Shown here piece by piece: positions 7,782 to 11,524 of a stretch of 11,524 bases of DNA. Positions within the stretch are counted from its first letter, which is position 1. Every line of letters begins with the position of its first letter. Origin of the DNA: Spirochaetales bacterium (lineage in GTDB: Bacteria; Spirochaetota; Spirochaetia; SZUA-6); assembly GCA_003233545.1 (NCBI GenBank), contig QILZ01000384.1, forward strand, positions 1 to 11,524, given 5' to 3'. Below the pieces are notes generated by a model, which searched no databases, was not told the origin of the DNA, and saw nothing but the letters and a program-made list of their open reading frames with translations. The position numbers and the translations under genes were made by a program.

Positions 7782-7788
7782 ACGTCAA
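7759..7788 (-). promoter_or_regulatory. Candidate promoter of the phosphoesterase/DGNHR unit
   Basis: Read on the minus strand, TTGACG (7788-7783) is followed after 18 bases by TAATAT (7764-7759), a four-of-six match to the -10 box. Transcription would start just upstream of the AAAGGGG ribosome site. It lies almost exactly over the acpP promoter in the opposite direction, with each -35 box close to the other promoter's start point. Confidence 0.45.
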
Positions 7789-7810
7789 ACTATTTTTTTG
7801 GAGGCTATTT

Positions 7811-8089
7811 ATGGATAAAAAGGAAATTCAGGATAAACTGGTCGACATTCTTGGCAGACATACTCAGATAGATACGGCAAATGTAAACCCCGATCAGCAT
7901 TTAAAGTACGATCTGGGACTCGATTCATTGGATGTGGCGGAAATGGTATATGAAATCGAAGAAGAATTCGGTATATCGATCTCCGATGAATCCGCGGAAA
8001 AGATACAGAAGATTTCGGATACTGTGGATTTTATTTATGACCAGCTCCAGTCCGCAGGCCAGGAGGGCATGGCATCCCAGGAAAACTAA
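7811..8089 (+). CDS. acpP: Acyl carrier protein
   Basis: This is a 92-residue acidic, cytoplasmic carrier for acyl chains in fatty-acid and possibly lipid synthesis. Ser39 in GLDSLDVAEMVYEIEEEFG is the expected 4'-phosphopantetheine attachment site; the surrounding sequence closely matches bacterial AcpP, and the following ISDESAEKIQKISDTVDFI matches helix III-IV. The protein is longer than the usual 75-80 residues because of a polar tail (about AGQEGMASQEN) after the last helix. The ATG follows GGAGG at 7800-7804 with ideal spacing. The gene has its own promoter and terminator and no fab or rnc gene beside it in the window, so it is probably transcribed alone. A specialised carrier is possible, but the sequence resembles the housekeeping protein. 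Confidence 0.93.
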   Translation: MDKKEIQDKLVDILGRHTQIDTANVNPDQHLKYDLGLDSLDVAEMVYEIEEEFGISISDESAEKIQKISDTVDFIYDQLQSAGQEGMASQEN

Positions 8090-8110
8090 TAACAGCGGAA
8101 CAATCTATGG

Positions 8111-8149
8111 AAAAGCTTCTCGTGTTTCATGCAGGAGAAGCTTTTTGTT
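8111..8149 (+). terminator. Rho-independent terminator after acpP
   Basis: A perfect 11-base-pair stem is formed by AAAAGCTTCTC (8111-8121) and GAGAAGCTTTT (8135-8145) around a 13-base loop, and the right arm runs into TTTTTGTT. It lies 22 bases after the acpP stop. Read on the other strand, the stem ends in four T before CC, so it may also weakly terminate the convergent TPR gene that ends at 8176. Confidence 0.85.
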
Positions 8150-8175
8150 AAAATAATTCAGGATAAGCCCGGTTT

Positions 8176-9534
8176 CTACAGGTCGGCTTTCTTAAGCAGT
8201 TCGGCAAGCCTGTTTTTATCGAGAAGATCTATTGGGCGTATATCCGCATATGCAGCAGCGGTTCGTGAAAAATTCGAGCTTGTTACGATAATTCCGCGTG
8301 TAAGATTTTTCTTTTTCATTTTTTCATGTAAATTCCGCACCGTACTTTGATCGATTACATCGGAGACTCTTAGAAATTGAATGAGTTTCGGCATTTTCCT
8401 GGCATTTCTCCACTTCGTATTTAGTTCTACAGCCGTTATTTCACAACCATTCGGTATCTCACTCAGATCCTGCACGGTTAAATTCATAACCTTTACGGCC
8501 GCCCTGCAGATATCAAGAAAATCTTCTTTCTGCGTTGTCAGGTAATCCTTCATTCTGTCGTCGGAACTCAACTCCTGGTACTGTGACAGTTTCTCCGCAA
8601 CGTCTTTAAACCCGGGTTTCTTCGCATATATTCTTTCCCAGATTTCAATAGCCCTGTCCAATTTCCGCAGCTTCTCATAGCAGTATGCAAGAAAATAACC
8701 TCCGTACATGTACTCATTCCCTGTTTTATCCGTCACATTTTTTAAAGCCCTCTCCAACTCAGGAATTGCTCTATCGTAATTGTTCATACTCATATAACAG
8801 ATCCCTCTTTCTATAAGGGCCCTGCCTTTGAATTCCGCATTTTTCAGGGCTTTCTCCAGCGCTTTAAGAGCACCTGCGTAATCATGATTTTCTTTAAGCA
8901 GTTTCCCAAGGTAAAAGTAAGCCGGATAATTATCCGGTTCAAGCTTTACGACCTTTTCCAGTTCATTTCTCGCCTCCATAGGCTTCTTATTCAGGTATAA
9001 CAACAGGCCCAGCTTATAATGAGCATCTGCAAAATTTTTATCCAGTTCAACAGCCTTCATAAAAAAAGAAACAGCCTTTGTCCCGCTTCCCCGTGCCTCT
9101 AAAAGTTCTCCGGCTGTGTAATAGTACACAGCCTCCTCCGGCTGGGCCTTTATCAGAAGTAAATATTCTTTTAACGATTCGTCTATCTGGTTAAATTTAA
9201 CATACAGCTCTGCTATCTGTTTTCTGAAAGGTATCTCTCTGCAGAAATTTGTAAACTGGCCTATCTGGTTGATTTTTTTTAATTCCATCAAAGCCAGCTC
9301 TGCCTTTCCGTCGCCGAGATAAGCCATGCCGAGCAGATAGTGCAGATCGATACTGTGAGTGTCGTTTACAAGAAGACGCTTGGCCGTTTTTACAACCTGA
9401 GTATATCTCTTTTTCTTTAAAAGCTCATTAAGCGTTTCTATGCGCCTTGGTGAGATAAAACTCTTAACTATAAAAAAGGTCAAGATGCCGAAAACCGTGC
9501 CGAGTATAATAATCAGAATAACAAAACTTGACAT
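8176..9534 (-). CDS. Membrane-anchored TPR protein with Mrr-like C-terminal domain
   Basis: This 452-residue protein has three visible parts. Residues 4-24 are a hydrophobic helix followed by KSFISPRR, which by the positive-inside rule places the rest in the cytoplasm. Residues from about 60 to 310 hold TPR units; the clearest are at about 136-169, 170-203, 204-237, 238-271 and 277-310, with the usual Gly/Ala-Tyr and Ala pattern. Residues about 335-452 resemble the Mrr-type restriction endonuclease fold, ending in GIIVTSSNFSRTAAAYADIRPIDLLDKNRLAELL. Where active Mrr enzymes have QxK, this has Gln386-Phe-Leu388, so nuclease activity is unlikely. The ATG has only a weak AGGA site next to it. 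The gene is divergent from another TPR gene and converges on acpP. Role unknown; a scaffold or DNA/RNA-binding adaptor is conceivable. Confidence 0.82.
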   Translation of the reverse strand: MSSFVILIIILGTVFGILTFFIVKSFISPRRIETLNELLKKKRYTQVVKTAKRLLVNDTHSIDLHYLLGMAYLGDGKAELALMELKKINQIGQFTNFCREIPFRKQIAELYVKFNQIDESLKEYLLLIKAQPEEAVYYYTAGELLEARGSGTKAVSFFMKAVELDKNFADAHYKLGLLLYLNKKPMEARNELEKVVKLEPDNYPAYFYLGKLLKENHDYAGALKALEKALKNAEFKGRALIERGICYMSMNNYDRAIPELERALKNVTDKTGNEYMYGGYFLAYCYEKLRKLDRAIEIWERIYAKKPGFKDVAEKLSQYQELSSDDRMKDYLTTQKEDFLDICRAAVKVMNLTVQDLSEIPNGCEITAVELNTKWRNARKMPKLIQFLRVSDVIDQSTVRNLHEKMKKKNLTRGIIVTSSNFSRTAAAYADIRPIDLLDKNRLAELLKKADL

Positions 9535-9545
9535 TTTCCTACCAT

Positions 9546-9573
9546 TTGAATATTTATGTTGTTAGACTATTAA
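9546..9573 (+). promoter_or_regulatory. Weak candidate promoter of the exported TPR gene
   Basis: TTGAAT at 9546-9551 and TATTAA at 9568-9573, 16 bases apart, each match the sigma-70 boxes at four of six positions. The leader would be about 40 bases. The 86-base divergent gap is AT-rich, so a chance match is quite possible. Confidence 0.25.
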
Positions 9574-9592
9574 TTATTTTGCAAAGTGTCAA
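9569..9592 (-). promoter_or_regulatory. Candidate promoter of the TPR/Mrr-like gene
   Basis: On the minus strand a perfect TTGACA (9592-9587) lies 17 bases before TAGTCT, a poor -10 box that ends near 9564. The leader to the ATG at 9534 would be about 25 bases. The perfect -35 box supports it and the -10 does not. Confidence 0.3.
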
Positions 9593-9620
9593 TTTAGATG
9601 TTATTTTTATAGGTATGATA

Positions 9621-10313
9621 ATGTTTAAAAGCAGAGCCGCTTTTTTATTAAATATTTTTTTAAGTCTCCTTTTTGCTTCCCCTCTTTTCGCCTCATCCTA
9701 CCTTACTCAGGGCGAAAAGCTTTTTCTCGATAATAAACCTGAGGAAGCACTTCCCCTTATGGAGGCTGCACTTAATGAAGAACCGGATAATGAAAAAATA
9801 TACCTCTACCTTGGTATAATTTACGAACAGCTTAATAATCTTGAAAAATCCAGTAAAATCTTAAGGCGGGGTTTGAATGTTGCAAAAAGTATAAAAAATA
9901 TTCTTTACTTCAACATAGGAAACAATCTTTTTAAACAGAATCGATACGCTTTAGCCGAAGATATGTACACTCAGGCTATAGAAACAAACGATAATATACC
10001 CGCGGCATATTTAAACCGGGCAAATACACGGCTTCAGCTTAAAAAGTACAGGGAAGCTCTTGCAGATTATACCTTATATATTCAATTAAAGCCGAACAAC
10101 AAACAGAGGGAACAGATAGAAAAAATAATACAGCTTCTTACCGGTACAATTGCAGCAGCAGAAAAAAAACAGAAAGAGGAACTTGCAAAACAGAAAGCTC
10201 TTATGAACGACGTACTCAGCTCTCTGAAAAATGCGTCGGAAGATACCAAGAATCTCTCCGCAGGTTCCGAATCGGTAAAGGAAAATTATGAAGATATCGA
10301 TATTCAGGATTAA
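9621..10313 (+). CDS. Exported TPR protein with C-terminal coiled coil
   Basis: From the ATG at 9621 this is a 230-residue protein. Residues 1-24 form a signal peptide (basic start, hydrophobic core, LFA before Ser25) without a lipobox cysteine, so a soluble periplasmic protein is expected. Residues about 26-160 form three to four TPR-like units, for example YLTQGEKLFLDNKPEEALPL, then IYLYLGIIYEQLNNLEKSSK, then AAYLNRANTRLQLKKYREALADY. Residues about 178-203 are a Lys/Glu/Gln-rich coiled coil, followed by a polar acidic tail. The frame is open to 9528, but an upstream start would bury the signal peptide; ATG at 9615 is an alternative. The ribosome site is weak (AGG at 9611-9613). The next gene starts 11 bases after the stop, so the two form an operon. 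No specific function is recognised; TPR modules mediate protein contacts. Confidence 0.8.
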   Translation: MFKSRAAFLLNIFLSLLFASPLFASSYLTQGEKLFLDNKPEEALPLMEAALNEEPDNEKIYLYLGIIYEQLNNLEKSSKILRRGLNVAKSIKNILYFNIGNNLFKQNRYALAEDMYTQAIETNDNIPAAYLNRANTRLQLKKYREALADYTLYIQLKPNNKQREQIEKIIQLLTGTIAAAEKKQKEELAKQKALMNDVLSSLKNASEDTKNLSAGSESVKENYEDIDIQD

Positions 10314-10317
10314 GGAG
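10312..10317 (+). promoter_or_regulatory. Ribosome binding site that fixes a TTG start
   Basis: AAGGAG overlaps the stop codon of the preceding gene and lies seven bases before TTG at 10325-10327. No ATG or GTG in this frame lies nearby that would retain the membrane segment, so this site decides the start. Confidence 0.75.
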
Positions 10318-10324
10318 TACCGTT

Positions 10325-11524
10325 TTGGGTAAAAAGATTATAATTATTGCAGCGGCAGTTATTCTTATACTGGCACTGACAGCATTTTTTTTCTTTCTGC
10401 ATAACAAACAGGTAAAACAGGCCGGAATAACCGCAGAGCTTAATACGCTGAAACTGGCGCAGGAATATATGAATAAGGGAGAATTCGACAGAGCTTTACA
10501 GCTCCTCGATAATCTTTTAATTAAAAACCCGGATAACCCCGGGGCAAAAACTCTGCTGGATCAGATCATAGAAAAAAAGAAAGCGGCCGGGGAAGAAGCC
10601 CTTAAACAGCAGGAAAAAGCACTGATGCAGCAAAAAGAAGCACTAAAACAGCAGCAGAAACAGCTAAGAAAGAGTCTTTCCAGCTTAAGCGAATCCATCC
10701 GGGAGAACCCCCCTGTGAAAACCGTGATAAAGGAAAAACCACGCAAAGTACCCGAAAATGCTTCCAGACGTGAAAAAGAGAAAATAAACCGTATAAACCA
10801 GCTGATGTCGAGGGGAATCAAGGAAGTCAACAGCGAAAAATATTCCGATGCGCGTAATACTTTCGGTTCCGTACTGAAACTTGACCCGGAGTCGGGGAAA
10901 GCCTATGCATATCTCGGTGTATCGTACCTTAAAGATAAATCCGGAGATCCTTCCAATATCCGGAAAGCAATAGAAGCTTCCGCAAAGGCAATAAGGAAGG
11001 ATCCCTCGCTATGGCTGCCCCATGAAACCCTGGGAAAGATCTATGAGCAGACTAAAAATTATGACAATGCAATCAAGGAGTATAAAGAGGCATCGAGGTT
11101 GAATCCGGAAAATTATTCTATTCTCTACTCACTTGGTAAAATGCAGTACTATGCAGGGCAGTACTCCGATGCTCTGCAGTCATTTCAGAGTTGTATTCAT
11201 TTAAAACCGGATTATCCACAGGCCCATTTCAGAATCGGAAAGACACTCGTAAAACTGGGCGACAAAGATAAGGCCCTGAAAGCCTTCGGTCTTGCCCTGC
11301 GCTATAAGAAGGATTTCTCCGAGGCTTACTATGAACGCGGAGTTATCTATTCCTCTAAGGGTGATATAAACGCTGCAGTCAAAAATTTTGCCGGAGCCGC
11401 TGCTTATGCACCCCGGAATCCGGTTTTTTTAAGGAGCTATGCAACCGCACTCTTTAACAGGAAAGATTTTAAAGAATCGGAACGATACTTTAAAAAAGCT
11501 GTCAGTATCGATCCGAACAATGCC
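10325..11524 (+). CDS. Membrane-anchored coiled-coil/TPR protein, 5' part
   Basis: An open frame of 400 codons runs off the window end. It starts at TTG (MGKKIIIIAAAV after initiation) with AAGGAG seven bases upstream. Residues 5-25 are a hydrophobic helix preceded by GKK, suggesting N-in topology with the rest in the periplasm, or an uncleaved anchor. Residues 37-80 look like a single TPR hairpin (LAQEYMNKGEFDRALQLLDNLLIKNP). Residues about 82-122 are a Gln/Lys-rich coiled coil containing three heptad repeats. A Pro/Lys-rich linker at about 126-150 follows. Residues from about 155 to the end are consecutive TPR units (for example LGKIYEQTKNYDNAIKEYKEASRLNPEN). It is the downstream partner of the exported TPR gene and shares its TPR-coiled-coil layout. 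The C-terminus is unseen, so another domain may follow. No precise function is recognised. Confidence 0.82.
   Translation, partial: MGKKIIIIAAAVILILALTAFFFFLHNKQVKQAGITAELNTLKLAQEYMNKGEFDRALQLLDNLLIKNPDNPGAKTLLDQIIEKKKAAGEEALKQQEKALMQQKEALKQQQKQLRKSLSSLSESIRENPPVKTVIKEKPRKVPENASRREKEKINRINQLMSRGIKEVNSEKYSDARNTFGSVLKLDPESGKAYAYLGVSYLKDKSGDPSNIRKAIEASAKAIRKDPSLWLPHETLGKIYEQTKNYDNAIKEYKEASRLNPENYSILYSLGKMQYYAGQYSDALQSFQSCIHLKPDYPQAHFRIGKTLVKLGDKDKALKAFGLALRYKKDFSEAYYERGVIYSSKGDINAAVKNFAGAAAYAPRNPVFLRSYATALFNRKDFKESERYFKKAVSIDPNNA
10604..10666 (+). repeat. Three 21-base in-frame repeats coding for heptads
   Basis: Three successive 21-base units encode KQQEKAL, MQQKEAL and KQQQKQL (residues 94-114 of the TPR protein). 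They match at the Gln-Gln pair and final Leu, as in a coiled coil. Codons are similar but not identical between units, consistent with old internal duplication or selection for the heptad pattern. Confidence 0.6.

Noticed and set aside
8129..8350. Small plus-strand open frame after acpP
   Set aside because: It begins inside the terminator hairpin and is antisense to the Mrr-like domain, with no ribosome site.
9528..9620. Upstream start for the exported TPR protein
   Set aside because: It adds about 31 residues before an otherwise ideal signal peptide and overlaps the divergent gene's start.
10604..10666. CRISPR-like array
   Set aside because: The units are contiguous, in frame, without spacers and explained by coiled-coil coding.
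10561..10830. Antisense open frame opposite the third TPR gene
   Set aside because: Its cysteine- and phenylalanine-rich product is the reverse of the Gln/Lys heptad region, a typical shadow.

Overview
The window looks like a spirochaete chromosome of moderate to low GC, most likely a free-living or host-associated relative of Treponema/Spirochaeta. This is inferred from three things: a split glycine decarboxylase (gcvPA/gcvPB) in one operon with gcvT and gcvH, a cluster of membrane or exported TPR proteins, and a class A penicillin-binding protein with a cysteine-containing tail. No rRNA or other lineage marker is present, so the assignment is tentative. No tRNA, rRNA, insertion sequence, CRISPR array or phage gene was seen, and no stretch over 300 bases lacks a gene.

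Region 1 (1-6162, + strand) begins inside a class A PBP transpeptidase domain. It continues with tight spacing into gcvT, gcvH, gcvPA and gcvPB, and ends with a metallo-beta-lactamase-fold hydrolase. The junctions are a 28-base gap, a 32-base gap, a 1-base overlap, a 4-base ATGA overlap and a 6-base gap, so the genes probably form one transcript. The gcv products decarboxylate glycine (PA+PB), carry the aminomethyl group on lipoyl-GcvH, and transfer the one-carbon unit to tetrahydrofolate (GcvT). The L-protein and lipoylation enzymes are not in the window. No glycine riboswitch fits before gcvT.

Region 2 (6149-7736, - strand) is a two-gene unit. A calcineurin-like metallophosphoesterase is followed one base later by a ParB/DUF4032-like protein with a DGNHR motif. 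The second gene converges on the MBL gene and overlaps it by 14 bases.

Region 3 (7737-8149) is a 74-base divergent promoter region, a stand-alone acyl carrier protein gene and a strong hairpin terminator. The promoter of acpP (TTGACA-17-TATATT) overlaps a candidate opposite-strand promoter for the phosphoesterase unit.

Region 4 (8176-11524) holds three TPR genes. One, on the - strand, encodes a membrane-anchored TPR protein whose C-terminus resembles an Mrr-type nuclease fold without its catalytic lysine. Divergent from it are an exported TPR protein and, directly downstream, a membrane-anchored coiled-coil/TPR protein with a TTG start that runs off the window end. The last two share a layout and are probably co-transcribed.

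The most unusual items are the TPR/Mrr-like protein, the MBL hydrolase attached to the glycine cleavage operon, the phosphoesterase/DGNHR pair, and the interlocked divergent promoters.
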